Assembly: GCF_002000545.1 (NCBI RefSeq)
Contig: NZ_MLHL01000009.1
Location: 1 to 64,000 of the forward strand
Source of the DNA: Rodentibacter trehalosifermentans
GTDB taxonomy: Bacteria; Pseudomonadota; Gammaproteobacteria; Enterobacterales; Pasteurellaceae
Length of the DNA: 64,000 bases
Reading direction: 5' to 3'
Every line of letters starts with the position of its first letter. Position 1 is the stretch's first letter. This document shows positions 8,227 through 18,479 of the stretch, in pieces. The notes under the pieces were generated by a model. It was given only the letters and a program-made list of their open reading frames with translations, made no database searches and was not told where the DNA came from. The translations under genes were made by a program, and so were the position numbers.

Positions 8227-8850
8227 TTAACTTGAAATGACCTTAATGCCCAGTCCAACCATTAAACCGCCAAGAATACGATCAATCCAATGACCTGCCC
8301 GTTGAAATTGACTATTCACCGATGGAATAGAAAGTAAGAACGCAACGCCGGCAAACCAAAGAAAAAGTAAGAACATCATCCATCCGCCATAAACGCTAAG
8401 TTGCCAAATTGGCATATCAGGCGAAAGCACAACGGTAAAAACAGAAACAAGATAGACTGGTGCTTTGGGATTGAGCACATTACACAAAACTCCTTTCCAT
8501 AAGGTGTGTAATGCCGATTCGGGTTTTGCCTCTACTTTACTGATTTCTACCACTTCTTTTTTGGCTTTTGCCTTTAAGCCTTGATAGCCTAAATAAACCA
8601 AATAAGTCCCCCCCAATACTTTAATCAGGGTGAGTAACCAACTTGCTGAGGCAATGACAGCCGCTAAACCCAATATTGAATATAAAATATGTATACCAAA
8701 ACCTAATCCCACACCTAAGGCACAAATGAGCCCCGCCTTTCTTCCACGGCTTAAAGTTTGCTGGGAAACATAGATAAAATCCGGTCCAGGAGAAATGGCT
8801 GCAAGAATATGAATACTTGTGATAATGAAAAAACCTTGCCAAAAATCCAT
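8227..8850 (-). CDS. LysE/RhtB-family amino-acid exporter
   Basis: The 207-aa protein has six predicted membrane helices and the LysE-family N-terminal signature (SPGPDFIYVSQQTLSRGRKAG, about residues 21-41). It also has the conserved ...LNPKAPVYLVSVFTVV segment in the middle. Family members export amino acids such as homoserine, threonine or lysine; the substrate here is unknown. It lies between fabH (34 bp upstream) and fabD (47 bp downstream) on the same strand, so it is probably co-transcribed with fatty-acid genes, although no functional link is obvious. A Shine-Dalgarno AGAGG precedes the ATG. Confidence 0.88.
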   Translation of the reverse strand: MDFWQGFFIITSIHILAAISPGPDFIYVSQQTLSRGRKAGLICALGVGLGFGIHILYSILGLAAVIASASWLLTLIKVLGGTYLVYLGYQGLKAKAKKEVVEISKVEAKPESALHTLWKGVLCNVLNPKAPVYLVSVFTVVLSPDMPIWQLSVYGGWMMFLLFLWFAGVAFLLSIPSVNSQFQRAGHWIDRILGGLMVGLGIKVISS

Positions 8851-8884
8851 TAATACCTCTATTGTTTTTTATTGAGGAAATTAT

Positions 8885-9835
8885 TTAAAAACGCACTAAT
8901 GCAGAACCCCAAGTCCAACCACCACCGAAGGCTTCTAGTAATAACAACTGTCCACGTTGGATACGCCCGTCACGCACAGCCTCATCTAATGCCACCGGCA
9001 CGGTTGCCGCACTATTGTTGGCATATTTATCCAGAGTGACGACCACTTGAGACATCTCCATATCTAATTTTTTCGCCGTTGCACTGATGATACGTAAATT
9101 TGCCTGATGCGGCACAAGCCAATCTAAGTCTTTTTTATCCAGATTGTTTGCCGCTAAAGTTTCTTCTACTACATTAGAAAGTTCACGCACGGCAAGTTTG
9201 AAGGTTTCATTACCTTGCATTTCGATATAACCGGATTTTACCACGCCACGCTCGGATTGCGGTAAAACCAAGGCATTATTTTTGTCCGCCGATGCGTGCA
9301 GATGCGTTGAAATAATGCCTTCTTGCTCGCTTGCCTCCAAAATCACCGCACCGGCACCATCGCCAAATAGCACCACGGTGCTACGATCTGTTTCATCTAA
9401 TTTGCGGGAGTTAAGATCCGAACCAATCACTAAGGCTTTTTTTACTTTTCCGGTTCGGATAAATTGATCGGCAACGCTTAAGGCATAAACAAAACCGGTG
9501 CAAGCTGCCGCTAAATCAAAAGAAATGGCATCATCAATCTCCAACATTCCTTGGATTTGGCAAGCCGCACTCGGATAAGCATGTGATGCACTTGTGGTGG
9601 CCACAATAATGAGATCAAGATCTTGAGGATTAATGTCCGCACGTTGAATGGCATTTTTCGCCGCTTCAAACCCCATTGTCGCCACGGTTTCATCCTCAGC
9701 GGCAATACGGCGTTCATGAATACCTGAGCGGGTGACAATCCATTCATCTGAAGTATCAACCATTTTTTCAAGATCCGCATTGGTGCGGATTTGGCTTGGT
9801 AAATAACTACCGGTAGATAAAATTCTGCTATTCAT
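8885..9835 (-). CDS. fabH: 3-oxoacyl-ACP synthase III
   Basis: The 316-aa KASIII condenses acetyl-CoA with malonyl-ACP to start fatty-acid synthesis. The Cys-His-Asn triad is visible: [11 protein letters not shown] (Cys about 112), VPHQANLRI (His) and [11 protein letters not shown] (Asn). The N-terminus [26 protein letters not shown] is typical of FabH. The start is the ATG at 9833-9835; a TTG two codons upstream is possible but less likely. It lies 18 bp after plsX. Confidence 0.96.
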   Translation of the reverse strand: MNSRILSTGSYLPSQIRTNADLEKMVDTSDEWIVTRSGIHERRIAAEDETVATMGFEAAKNAIQRADINPQDLDLIIVATTSASHAYPSAACQIQGMLEIDDAISFDLAAACTGFVYALSVADQFIRTGKVKKALVIGSDLNSRKLDETDRSTVVLFGDGAGAVILEASEQEGIISTHLHASADKNNALVLPQSERGVVKSGYIEMQGNETFKLAVRELSNVVEETLAANNLDKKDLDWLVPHQANLRIISATAKKLDMEMSQVVVTLDKYANNSAATVPVALDEAVRDGRIQRGQLLLLEAFGGGWTWGSALVRF

Positions 9836-9853
9836 AATCAATCATTTCAGTCA

Positions 9854-10870
9854 TTAATAACGGGTTAACCCCGCCAAAATTTTTTCAGGAAGTTTCTGAC
9901 GGGCTTGGAAAGCGGCATCAGCAATGGCGTGAGCAAAAGCTTTTACATTTGCACTGCCATGGCTTTTTACCACCACCGCAGTCAATCCAATAAGCGATGC
10001 CCCATTATATTCATCGGGATTAATACGTTTTAAACGTTGATACTGTGTTTTAAACAAATAACGCATTCCCCAAAAAATAGGCTTTAAACAATAATGTTTA
10101 GATTGTCCTTTAAATAAAGATAAAACATTTTTGGCAGCACCTTCTAAGGTTTTCAAGGCAATATTGCCTGAAAAACCATCACTGACAATCACATCCGCTT
10201 TACCGTTTAATAATAAATCACCTTCCACAAACCCGATATAGTTAAGTGCGGTCGATTTTTCTAATAAATTGGCAGCATCACGAATAAATTGATGTCCTTT
10301 AATTTCTTCTACACCAATATTTAATAATCCGATTCTGGGATAAACTAAATTGAGCCGATGCTCGGCAAAAATGCTCCCCATTATAGCAAATTGATAAAGA
10401 TTTTCTGCACTGCATTCAAGGTTTGCACCAAGATCCAGCATCACCGATTTTTCACCGCCAACAGTTGGTATCAAAGAAACCAAAGCTGGACGGGCAATCC
10501 CCTTGAGAGGTTGTAATAAGATCTTTGATAACCCCATTAACGCCCCGGTATTGCCGGCACTGACACAACCTTGCGCCATACCGTGTTGAACCGCCTCAAG
10601 GGCTAAACGCATTGAGGTATTTTTGCTATGACGCAATGCATAGGAAATTCCCTGATTATTATCAATAGTGCGTGTGCAATGATGGACTTGAATACGATCT
10701 AAACTGGCTTTCGGAATGTTTTCAAGGAAAGGGGAAATTTGTTGGCTATCGCCAAATAGGATTAAAGAGAGCATCGGATCACTTTCCAACGCTAAGAGAG
10801 ATGCTGGGAGAGTAATACGGGGACCAATGTCCCCGCCCATCACATCTAACGCTAAGGTTAGACGACTCAA
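9854..10870 (-). CDS. plsX: Phosphate acyltransferase PlsX
   Basis: The 338-aa peripheral membrane enzyme converts acyl-ACP to acyl-phosphate for phospholipid synthesis. It begins LALDVMGGDIGPRITLPASLLAL and contains CVSAGNTGALMGLSK and the DGFSGNIALKTLEG segment, all family hallmarks. It lies between rpmF and fabH, the standard gammaproteobacterial order. An uptake signal lies inside the coding region at about 10246. Confidence 0.96.
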   Translation of the reverse strand: MSRLTLALDVMGGDIGPRITLPASLLALESDPMLSLILFGDSQQISPFLENIPKASLDRIQVHHCTRTIDNNQGISYALRHSKNTSMRLALEAVQHGMAQGCVSAGNTGALMGLSKILLQPLKGIARPALVSLIPTVGGEKSVMLDLGANLECSAENLYQFAIMGSIFAEHRLNLVYPRIGLLNIGVEEIKGHQFIRDAANLLEKSTALNYIGFVEGDLLLNGKADVIVSDGFSGNIALKTLEGAAKNVLSLFKGQSKHYCLKPIFWGMRYLFKTQYQRLKRINPDEYNGASLIGLTAVVVKSHGSANVKAFAHAIADAAFQARQKLPEKILAGLTRY

Positions 10871-10891
10871 GTGAATACCTATAAGTAAAAA

Positions 10892-11062
10892 TTACTTATT
10901 AATCACTTTACGACCACGATAGTAACCGTCTGCAGTTACGTGATGGCGTAAGTGAGTTTCACCACTTGCTTTATCCACTGACACCGCAGCAGTAGTTAAC
11001 GCATCGTGTGAACGACGCATATCACGACGTGAACGAGATTTTTTATTTTGTTGAACAGCCAT
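10892..11062 (-). CDS. rpmF: 50S ribosomal protein L32
   Basis: This 56-aa protein is encoded between yceD and plsX. The translation starts [20 protein letters not shown] and ends [11 protein letters not shown], the typical highly basic L32 sequence (MAVQQNK[13 protein letters not shown] is nearly invariant). It is a structural part of the large ribosomal subunit. The yceD-rpmF-plsX linkage is conserved across gammaproteobacteria. Confidence 0.96.
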
Positions 11063-11084
11063 TGGCTATACTCCTAAATTTAAT

Positions 11085-11609
11085 TTACTTTTGTTTTAAA
11101 TTAGCTAATACAGCGAACGGGTTCGGTTTTTTTGCCAACTCTTCCGGCAATTCGCCAAAAACCTGTTCCTGCGCGTACACTTCACAGTGTTCAGATGAAT
11201 GCTTTGGTACAAGTGGTAGTGTTAAAATTAACTCATCTTCCACCACACCAAGTAAATCTATTTCGCCAAACTCATTAACTTCAATCGGCTCATAAATTTC
11301 CGGCAATACATCAACCTGATCCCAATTAGCCACCGGACTGTAAAGAAAATCACATCCCAATGTCTGTCTGAACGGCTCGCCACAACGCTGACATTCTAAT
11401 TCAACATCAACTTGTGCTTTCCCTTTCATCACTACTAATTTTTGCGGATCAATATAAAACGATAATGTTACCTGTGCCTCGCTAAGCACATTTACCACAG
11501 ATTCAGCTAACCGCACCAACTGATTAATCGTGTAACAACCTTCATAATCAATTCGCTGTTGTGCGCCTTTAACCGGATCAACGGTGAGGGGTAGTTTTAC
11601 CTTTTGCAT
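11085..11609 (-). CDS. yceD: YceD/DUF177 family protein (23S rRNA accumulation)
   Basis: The 174-aa protein is close in sequence to E. coli YceD. It shares [14 protein letters not shown] at the start, the ECQRCGEPF metal-ligand-like Cys pair, [15 protein letters not shown], and the C-terminal [21 protein letters not shown]. The family is linked to 23S rRNA accumulation and is always found next to rpmF. It is the first gene of the operon. There is no good Shine-Dalgarno sequence before the ATG, and a promoter -10 element ends only 9 bp upstream (see that entry). Confidence 0.9.
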   Translation of the reverse strand: MQKVKLPLTVDPVKGAQQRIDYEGCYTINQLVRLAESVVNVLSEAQVTLSFYIDPQKLVVMKGKAQVDVELECQRCGEPFRQTLGCDFLYSPVANWDQVDVLPEIYEPIEVNEFGEIDLLGVVEDELILTLPLVPKHSSEHCEVYAQEQVFGELPEELAKKPNPFAVLANLKQK

Positions 11610-11618
11610 AGGGCGTGA

Positions 11619-11647
11619 ATATTACCCCTTGTAAACAAAATAGTCAA
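11619..11647 (-). promoter_or_regulatory. Sigma-70 promoter of yceD operon, possibly leaderless
   Basis: On the minus strand -35 TTGACT (11647-11642), a 17-bp spacer and -10 TAATAT (11624-11619) form a strong promoter. The -10 ends 9 bp before the yceD ATG. Transcription would start about 3-5 nt before the ATG, leaving no room for a ribosome-binding site. Confidence 0.55.
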
Positions 11648-11730
11648 AGGGAAATCACACTTTTACACAATAAAAAAGAGTAAATTTCAGATCAAATTAA
11701 CTTTTACAAAAATTCCCTTTTTTCATCTCT

Positions 11731-11868
11731 TTACCAAAACCATTTTGGGACATCAGGTTTTGAAAGATTATTCGGTGCATATTTTTGAACAGAATAAACC
11801 AAATCTATTTGCCACTGACTCCATGATAACAAACTTGGGTAATATACATCGCCCCAATGCCGTCGCTT
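11731..11868 (-). pseudogene. C-terminal remnant of an unrecognised protein
   Basis: In the 425-bp gap between yceD and the PTS gene, a minus-strand frame without a start codon reads as convincing protein. It includes RHWGDVYYPSLLSWSQWQ, then DLVYSVQKYAPNNLSKPDV and PKWFW before a stop at 11731-11733. The Trp/Tyr-rich composition is unlike random translation. It seems to be the 3' stub of a gene whose 5' part has been lost. I do not recognise the family. The rest of the gap (11870-12034) shows nothing else besides an uptake signal near 12008. Confidence 0.35.
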
Positions 11869-12034
11869 TTAACTGAAAATATCAATGTGTCAGCGAAAAA
11901 TAAAAGTCAATAACTTATGCAAAGAGTTGGTTATATTTAGTCATAAAAAAATCTGCACCTTAATTAGTTGATATTTACTCCAACTTTTGAGGTGCAGATC
12001 AATTTTGACCGCACTTTTACTTGATTGAGGTCAC

Positions 12035-13699
12035 TTAAACTTTCGGTATTTCCTCACCTGAAGCAAGTAGATCTTGGATATCCGATTTCAGTACATCAGC
12101 CTTTGGCCCGTAAATGGCTTGAACCCCTGTACCTTTAACGATGAGCCCCATCGCACCAGCTTGTTTCCAACCGGCTTCATCGCCGACTAACTCAGCATTG
12201 TGTACGGAGATGCGTAAACGTGTCATACAAGCATCCACATTGGCGATATTATTGCGTCCGCCGAGTAAATTCACAATTTGTATCACTTGAGCACTGGCGT
12301 TCGCTACTTTTGGTTCATCGCTTGAACTTTCATCTGCGTTTTTCGCATCGTAGTTGCCGTTTCTGCCAGCAGTGGCGAGGTTGAATTTCTTAATCATAAA
12401 GTTAGCGATAAAGAACATCACCACAGCGAATAGGATTGATACCCAGATGAAGTTAATCACGTCCATTCCGATGCCCGCTTTCACCGCCATTGGAGTACGG
12501 GTTAAAAATTCGATATTACCGAAAGAATGCATACGTAGATCTACGATATCCGCCATGGCGAATGCGGCACCTTGCATTAAGGCATATACGATGTAAAGTG
12601 GAAGAGCTACGAACATAAACATATATTCGATTGGCTCTGTTACGCCGGTTAAGAACACGGCGAGTGCGGATGAAAGGAAGATACCTTTGTAAACTTTTTT
12701 CTTGTCTGCGTCTACATTCACATACATCGCAAGGGTTAAACCCATTAAGATACCGCTAGAACCGATCATTTGACCCACTTTAAAACGTGCAGGAGTCACC
12801 GTTGAAAGCAATTGGTTATATTGTTCTAAATTGCCTGCATCTTTAAGGTTGATTAGGTCGCTTATCCATGCCAGCCATAACGGATCCTGACCAAATACTT
12901 GAGCCCCTTGATGTGCCCCGGTTAAGAAAGTGTAAGTACCGCCCAATGAGGTATAGTTCATTGGAATAGTAAGCATATGATGCAACCCGAAAGGCAATAA
13001 TAAACGCTCTAAAGTACCGTAAATAAATGGAGCAAGAATTGGTGCCGTATTTTGCGAGTTTGCAATCCATTGACCAAAATGGTTGATTCCTGTTTGAACT
13101 AACGGCCAGAAGAAGGCTAATACAATTGCGACAACAACTGAACGATAGATCACCACAAACGGAACAAAACGTTTACCGTTAAAGAAAGTTAATACTTCGG
13201 GTAATTTGCGGAAATTATAGTATTTATTGAAAGTAGTAGCCCCTACAAAGCCAGCGATAATCCCCACAAACACCCCCATATTTAATGCAGGTTGCCCGAG
13301 GACATTCACAAAGTAGTTTGCAACCGGAATTTCACCTGCAAAAAAAGTACTGACGTGAGCATTTGGATCAGCGAGCATTTCAATTTTCACACCGAAGAAA
13401 TGCCCTGTAATAAGGTTGATTAAAATGAAGGCTAAACCAGCAGCAAATGCACCGCCTGCACGCTCATTCGCCCAGCTACCACCAATGGCAAGGGCAAATA
13501 AAAGGTGAAGATTACCAATAATCCCCCAACCTATTTGGGCGATGATATTCCCTACACGTGACACCCATTCTGCATCGCTCAGTAACGGTAATGAGTTACC
13601 GATACTCACCATTAAACCGGCAGCAGGTATTACGGCAATCACCACCATTAGGCATTTACCAAATTTTTGCCAAAATTCAAAACTCAGCAGTTTTTTCAT
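12035..13699 (-). CDS. PTS EIICB, maltose/glucose type (MalX/MalT-like)
   Basis: The 554-aa protein has an N-terminal EIIC domain of the glucose/maltose superfamily (about residues 1-430; GTLERLLLPFGLHHMLTIPMN and GVTEPIEYMFMFVA are signature segments). A C-terminal EIIB domain (about 465-545) carries the phosphocysteine motif NVDACMTRLRISV. It would import a sugar across the inner membrane while phosphorylating it; no EIIA gene is nearby, so one must be supplied elsewhere. It is the last gene of the malQ-glgP-phosphatase-PTS operon, which points to maltose. The MapP-like phosphatase next door fits maltose 6'-phosphate as its product. Confidence 0.85.
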   Translation of the reverse strand: MKKLLSFEFWQKFGKCLMVVIAVIPAAGLMVSIGNSLPLLSDAEWVSRVGNIIAQIGWGIIGNLHLLFALAIGGSWANERAGGAFAAGLAFILINLITGHFFGVKIEMLADPNAHVSTFFAGEIPVANYFVNVLGQPALNMGVFVGIIAGFVGATTFNKYYNFRKLPEVLTFFNGKRFVPFVVIYRSVVVAIVLAFFWPLVQTGINHFGQWIANSQNTAPILAPFIYGTLERLLLPFGLHHMLTIPMNYTSLGGTYTFLTGAHQGAQVFGQDPLWLAWISDLINLKDAGNLEQYNQLLSTVTPARFKVGQMIGSSGILMGLTLAMYVNVDADKKKVYKGIFLSSALAVFLTGVTEPIEYMFMFVALPLYIVYALMQGAAFAMADIVDLRMHSFGNIEFLTRTPMAVKAGIGMDVINFIWVSILFAVVMFFIANFMIKKFNLATAGRNGNYDAKNADESSSDEPKVANASAQVIQIVNLLGGRNNIANVDACMTRLRISVHNAELVGDEAGWKQAGAMGLIVKGTGVQAIYGPKADVLKSDIQDLLASGEEIPKV

Positions 13700-13708
13700 T
13701 ATGTACTC

Positions 13709-14500
13709 CTAAAGAATAAGATCGACTTCCACACCAAAATGGTCGGAAACTACGGCTTTATTTTTGCCATTGAAAATCACTTGGCTCAATAAAACCCGTT
13801 TTGTTTGATTTAAAAAAATATAATCTAATCGCTTCTCTTCGCTATAGTCACGCCAACCATCAATCTCTTTTTCCACTGTAACACCGGAATCTTTTTGCTC
13901 GGCAAGCTTATAGGTGTCAAGCAGCCCTAACGCTTTGATTTGTTCATAGGCTTTTGGATTGCCGATTGCATCGGTATTAAAATCACCCATTAAAATTTTG
14001 AGATTATCGCTTTGCGTACGTTCCACAATATTGCGAATGTTCTCAAGCTGATTCTCTTCTTTACAATCAGGCAAATTGATATGGCAAGAGTAGCACTCCA
14101 CCAACTGTCCTTGATATTCCACAGTGAGCCCAAGAATTTTGCGGGAAAGAATGGAATCAAGACGTTGATGTTGGCTGCAATAAAAGGGATCGACATCATA
14201 CACAGGCAAGCGGGTTAAAAATGCAATGCCTTCGTCATATTTATCGTAGCCAATATGTGAGTTGCTCCAAAATAATGAATATTTTTGCTCAACTTGCCGG
14301 TTAATTTGGCGTAATAAAATCACGCCATAATTATCTTGTTTTAAAGCCCCTGAAATAGCGGGAGCCGACATCAGCTGATTGACTTCTTGCAAAGCAATCA
14401 CATCATAGCCTTTTTCCACAATGGTTTGAGCAAGTTCATTGATTTTGACTGCTTGGTTGTCCTCCAACCAAGCGTGTACATTGAGGGTCAGTAATTTCAT
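13709..14500 (-). CDS. Endonuclease/exonuclease/phosphatase-fold protein, likely MapP-type maltose-6'-P phosphatase
   Basis: The 263-aa protein has the EEP-fold catalytic motifs: TLNVHAW near the start, the metal-binding Glu in VIALQEVNQ (about residue 39), GDFNTDA in the second half and the terminal SDHFGVEV. EEP enzymes cleave phosphoester bonds. In Enterococcus faecalis an EEP-family protein, MapP, removes phosphate from PTS-imported maltose 6'-phosphate, and its gene is linked to the maltose PTS gene. Here the gene lies 9 bp before a MalX/MalT-like EIICB and behind malQ and glgP, so MapP activity is a good inference. A general nuclease role cannot be excluded from sequence alone. Confidence 0.7.
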   Translation of the reverse strand: MKLLTLNVHAWLEDNQAVKINELAQTIVEKGYDVIALQEVNQLMSAPAISGALKQDNYGVILLRQINRQVEQKYSLFWSNSHIGYDKYDEGIAFLTRLPVYDVDPFYCSQHQRLDSILSRKILGLTVEYQGQLVECYSCHINLPDCKEENQLENIRNIVERTQSDNLKILMGDFNTDAIGNPKAYEQIKALGLLDTYKLAEQKDSGVTVEKEIDGWRDYSEEKRLDYIFLNQTKRVLLSQVIFNGKNKAVVSDHFGVEVDLIL

Positions 14501-14509
14501 TCCGCCCCC

Positions 14510-16777
14510 TTAACCCTCACAATGCCAAATATCAGCGTTATATTGAGCAATGGTGCGATCTGACGAGAAGAAGCCTGCTTTCGCAATATTGCAAATCACT
14601 TTTTTATTCCAGCTATCTTGGTCTTCGTAATCTGCCAAAATTTGCTCTTTCGCTTCCACATAAGCATTAAAGTCGATTAAGGTCATAAACCAGTCTTTGT
14701 TCAATAACTCATTGTAAAGACGCTCTAAACGTGTTTTGTTACCCAATTTCACTAAAGCAGAATCAAGGATAAAATCGACCGCTCTTTTGATGTTTTCGTC
14801 ATTTTTATAGTAATCTTTCGACACATAACCTGAGGTTTCGTAAAGTTTGATAATGCTTTCAGAATCTTTACCAAAGGTATAAATATTTTCCGCTCCGGCA
14901 AGCTCTGCGATTTCAACATTTGCCCCGTCCATTGTACCTAAGGTTAATGCACCATTGAGCATAAATTTCATATTACCTGTGCCTGATGCTTCTTTTGAGG
15001 CAAGGGAAATTTGTTCAGAAATGTCTGTTGCAGGAATCAATTTTTCCGCTACGCTCACATTATAGTTTTCCACCAAATGCACATTTAAATATTTACTCAC
15101 TTCAGGATCGTTATTGATTAACTCTGACAAGCAAAGAATTAAGTGAATAATATCTTGAGCGATAATATAAGCCGGTGCTGCTTTACCACCGAAAATCACG
15201 GTAATTTTGCGTTTTGGTAATTTACCTGCTTTAATTTCAAGATATTTATGAATTACATAAAGTGCATTCATTTGCTGGCGTTTATATTCGTGGAAACGCT
15301 TAATTTGTGTATCAATAATTGAATTTTCGTCTAATTCAATACCTTTATTTTCTTTAAGATAAGTTTTTAACGCTAACTTATTCTGGAATTTAATTTCTGT
15401 TAATTTTTGATGCACGTCTTTATCATCTTCAAATGCAAGTAATTTTTCTAATTGCGTTGCATCTTGTAAATATTCCTCACCAATTAGCTCTTTAATGTAA
15501 GCGGCTAAATTTTGGTTAGAAAACTCCAACCAACGGCGGAAAGTAATACCATTTGTTTTATTATTAAATTTCTCCGGATAAATTGTATAGAACGCTTTCA
15601 ATTCTGAATTTTTCAAAATTTCAGTATGTAATGCGGCAACGCCATTTACCGAGTTGGAGAAATGAATATCCATATGTGCCATATGCACACGGTTATTTTC
15701 ATCAATAATTTGCACCGCAGGATCTTGATATTCTGCACGTACTAATTTATCTAATTTTTTAATGATAGTAACTAAGTGTGGTACCACTTCATCCAAATAA
15801 GCAAGCGGCCATTTTTCTAACGCTTCTGCAAGAATAGTGTGGTTGGTATAACCCACCATATTGCGCACAATGTCCACTGCTTCATTAAAATCAATACTGT
15901 GTTTTTCAGTGAGTAAACGAATTAACTCCGGAATCACCATCGAAGGGTGGGTATCGTTAATTTGTACATAAGCGTAATCGGCTAAATCGTGTAAATTGCT
16001 GCCACGCTCAATGGCTTCATCAATCAATAATTGTGCTGCATTGGAAACCATAAAATATTGTTGATAAATACGTAATAATTCTCCGTTTTTATCAGAATCA
16101 TCAGGATAAAGGAAGAGTGTTAAATTTTCTTCAATTTTAGTTTTATCAAAGTCAATACCCTCTTTAATTAAATGATAATTTACCGCTTGAATATCAAATA
16201 AATTCAAATAATTTTTAGTTTCCTTTTTATAACCTAAAATATCAATACGATCTAATTTAGATTTTAAAGTGAAATTTTTAAACGGCACATCATAGCTAAT
16301 ATCTGTTGGGATTAACCAAGCATCTTTTTCAATCCAGAAATTTGGATCAGTATGTTGCTCATTGCGTTTAAATACTTGTTTAAATAAACCACAATGATAA
16401 TTTAGTCCTACGCCTTCTGCATTTAAACCAAGCGTTGCCATAGAATCAATAAAACAAGAGGCAAGACGACCTAAACCACCGTTACCTAAAGACGGCTCCG
16501 GCTCAATATCTTCAATATGACTTAATGATTTACCTGCATTCGCTAATTCATTTTTAATTTCTTCATAAACACCAAGATTGATTAAATTATTGGATAATAA
16601 TTTACCAATTAGGAATTCAGCAGAAATATAATAGACCTTACGTTTACCAGTATTTTTGGCTTTATTTGCTGAAATCTCTTTTACGTAATTTAATAACTGA
16701 ACGTAAATTTCTCTGTCAGTTAATTGATCTAATGTTTTGTTGGCTTTACTTGCTACAAATTGGTTAAATTTAATCAT
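14510..16777 (-). CDS. glgP: Glycogen/maltodextrin phosphorylase
   Basis: The 755-aa GT35 phosphorylase releases glucose 1-phosphate from alpha-1,4-glucans. Visible are [38 protein letters not shown], the [13 protein letters not shown] region, and the pyridoxal-phosphate segment [27 protein letters not shown] (Lys in GNMKFM). At 755 aa it is shorter than E. coli GlgP or MalP (about 800). It is unusually Lys/Asn/Ile-rich and resembles phosphorylases of Firmicutes and Fusobacteria, which suggests transfer. The start overlaps the malQ stop by 8 bp, so translation is coupled. Confidence 0.93.
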   Translation of the reverse strand: MIKFNQFVASKANKTLDQLTDREIYVQLLNYVKEISANKAKNTGKRKVYYISAEFLIGKLLSNNLINLGVYEEIKNELANAGKSLSHIEDIEPEPSLGNGGLGRLASCFIDSMATLGLNAEGVGLNYHCGLFKQVFKRNEQHTDPNFWIEKDAWLIPTDISYDVPFKNFTLKSKLDRIDILGYKKETKNYLNLFDIQAVNYHLIKEGIDFDKTKIEENLTLFLYPDDSDKNGELLRIYQQYFMVSNAAQLLIDEAIERGSNLHDLADYAYVQINDTHPSMVIPELIRLLTEKHSIDFNEAVDIVRNMVGYTNHTILAEALEKWPLAYLDEVVPHLVTIIKKLDKLVRAEYQDPAVQIIDENNRVHMAHMDIHFSNSVNGVAALHTEILKNSELKAFYTIYPEKFNNKTNGITFRRWLEFSNQNLAAYIKELIGEEYLQDATQLEKLLAFEDDKDVHQKLTEIKFQNKLALKTYLKENKGIELDENSIIDTQIKRFHEYKRQQMNALYVIHKYLEIKAGKLPKRKITVIFGGKAAPAYIIAQDIIHLILCLSELINNDPEVSKYLNVHLVENYNVSVAEKLIPATDISEQISLASKEASGTGNMKFMLNGALTLGTMDGANVEIAELAGAENIYTFGKDSESIIKLYETSGYVSKDYYKNDENIKRAVDFILDSALVKLGNKTRLERLYNELLNKDWFMTLIDFNAYVEAKEQILADYEDQDSWNKKVICNIAKAGFFSSDRTIAQYNADIWHCEG

Positions 16778-18284
16778 TGTTGCTTTCCTTATTTGCCCGT
16801 TGATATAACGAAGTCATTTGAGTTAAAAAATCTTTTTTATCTTGGGTTAAATCGCTCTCAAGCATACGCCATTCCCAGTTGCCGCCAATAGTGGAAGGCA
16901 CGTTCATTCTTGAACTTCTTGGTAAATCCAACACATCTTGCATTGTCGCAATCGCTGTGTTACTCACTGTTGCGAAAAGCTGGCGAATCATGGCTTGGCA
17001 AAGTGTTTCACTCTCTCCTCGATGAGTATAAGCGTTGATATATTGTTGTTGTTCCGATTTCAAATCTGCATACCAACCATTCAACACATCGTTATCATGG
17101 GTGCCTGTATAAGTGATTGAATGCGGAATACTGTGATGTGGGCTATCGAGACTTTCGCCGCTGACATCTTCAAAGCCGAATTGCAAGATTTTCATACCGG
17201 GATAACCGCAATCGGCTAATAATTTTCTTGCTTTATCGTCAATGTTGCCTAAATCTTCCGCAATAATCGGTAAATCACCCAATTGCTGTTTCACCGCCTC
17301 AAACAACGCATAACCGGGACCCGGTTGCCAACTACCGTCTTTCGCTACTTCTGCATCGCCATCTACTTGCCAGTAGTCAGAGAACCCTTTGAAATGGTCG
17401 ATACGAAGCACATCATAAATTTTAAAGCTTTCTGCAATACGATAAATCCACCAAGCATAGCTCTGTTTTTTATGCTCAGCCCAATCATAAAGCGGATTTC
17501 CCCAAAGTTGTCCTGTTTCACTGAATTGATCTGCCGGCACACCCGCTACGAAAAGCGGCTTACGCTCTGCATCTAATTGGAAAAGTTCAGGTTTTGTCCA
17601 CACTTCCACGCTATCCGCCGACACATAAATCGGCATATCACCGATAATCTTGATACCTTTTTGATTCGCATAGGCTTTCAACGCTTGCCATTGTTGGAAG
17701 AAGAAATATTGCGTCACTTTGAAATATTGAATGGTTTCCGCCAACATTGAGCGATATTTTTCAAGAGCTTCAGGCTCACGTGCGACCACTTTTTTATCTT
17801 CCCATTCTTGGATCGCTTTATTATCGAAATGCTCTTTAATCGCCATAAATTCAGCATAATCTTCAAGCCAAGTGCGGTTGTTTTTTTCAAAGTTTTCGTA
17901 ATCGGCTTGGAATTTTGCATTTCCTACAAAATTTCTGACCGCTTGTTCCAACACCGGGCGGCGGGCATAAAAAATTCGCTCGTAATCAATTTGCGTTGGA
18001 TCATCGCCGAAATTCACGTTTACATAATCTTCCGCTTTTAACAGCCCTTGTTTTGCCAATAAATCAAAGTCAATTAAGTGCGTATTACCCGCAATAGCAG
18101 AGAAAGACTGGTAAGGCGAGTCTCCATAACTTGTTGTGGTTAATGGCAGAATCTGCCAGTAAGTTTGTTTCGTCTCAACCAAAAAATCCACAAAATCATA
18201 CGCAGATTGCCCGAAAGAGCCAATGCCATACGGGTTTGGCAAAGAAGTGATGTGCATTAAAATACCGCTTGAACGAGTAAGCAT
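16770..18284 (-). CDS. malQ: 4-alpha-glucanotransferase (amylomaltase)
   Basis: The 504-aa GH77 enzyme disproportionates maltose and maltodextrins, releasing glucose and making longer chains for the phosphorylase. The N-terminus [22 protein letters not shown], the catalytic segment [12 protein letters not shown] and IIAEDLG, and [10 protein letters not shown] are hallmark motifs. I prefer the ATG at 18282-18284 because an AGGAGA Shine-Dalgarno sequence (18291-18296) precedes it. An in-frame ATG at 18347 would add 21 atypical residues. It is the first gene of the operon and is divergent from the GntR regulator, with palindromic operators between. Confidence 0.93.
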   Translation of the reverse strand: MLTRSSGILMHITSLPNPYGIGSFGQSAYDFVDFLVETKQTYWQILPLTTTSYGDSPYQSFSAIAGNTHLIDFDLLAKQGLLKAEDYVNVNFGDDPTQIDYERIFYARRPVLEQAVRNFVGNAKFQADYENFEKNNRTWLEDYAEFMAIKEHFDNKAIQEWEDKKVVAREPEALEKYRSMLAETIQYFKVTQYFFFQQWQALKAYANQKGIKIIGDMPIYVSADSVEVWTKPELFQLDAERKPLFVAGVPADQFSETGQLWGNPLYDWAEHKKQSYAWWIYRIAESFKIYDVLRIDHFKGFSDYWQVDGDAEVAKDGSWQPGPGYALFEAVKQQLGDLPIIAEDLGNIDDKARKLLADCGYPGMKILQFGFEDVSGESLDSPHHSIPHSITYTGTHDNDVLNGWYADLKSEQQQYINAYTHRGESETLCQAMIRQLFATVSNTAIATMQDVLDLPRSSRMNVPSTIGGNWEWRMLESDLTQDKKDFLTQMTSLYQRANKESNND

Positions 18285-18347
18285 ATTATGTCTCCTAGGA
18301 GTAAAGGTTGCCGCCAATTTTAACCGAAATCTATCTTCATGCAACAT

Positions 18348-18411
18348 CTTTTACGTAAAAGTTTTATCATTAACGGAAAAATATGATTTCAATCAAAATT
18401 TATACGTATAA
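18348..18411. promoter_or_regulatory. Two palindromic operators for the GntR-type regulator
   Basis: CTTTTACGTAAAAG (18348-18361) is a perfect 14-bp palindrome. TTATACGTATAA (18400-18411) is a perfect 12-bp palindrome with the same TACGTA core. They lie in the divergent gap between malQ and the regulator gene, 52 bp centre to centre (about five helical turns). That is the expected place for a repressor controlling the maltose operon and itself. The assignment to the neighbouring GntR protein is inference. Confidence 0.65.
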
Positions 18412-18479
18412 GTTAGTTTTTTTATGTTATTCTATAAGAAAAGAGAATGGAATCTAAGATAAGCAGACAGAAGCAGGAT

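Noticed and set aside
18284-18347. Longer malQ start at 18347
   Set aside because: Adds 21 residues unlike the family and runs through the operator region; the ATG at 18284 has an AGGAGA ribosome site.
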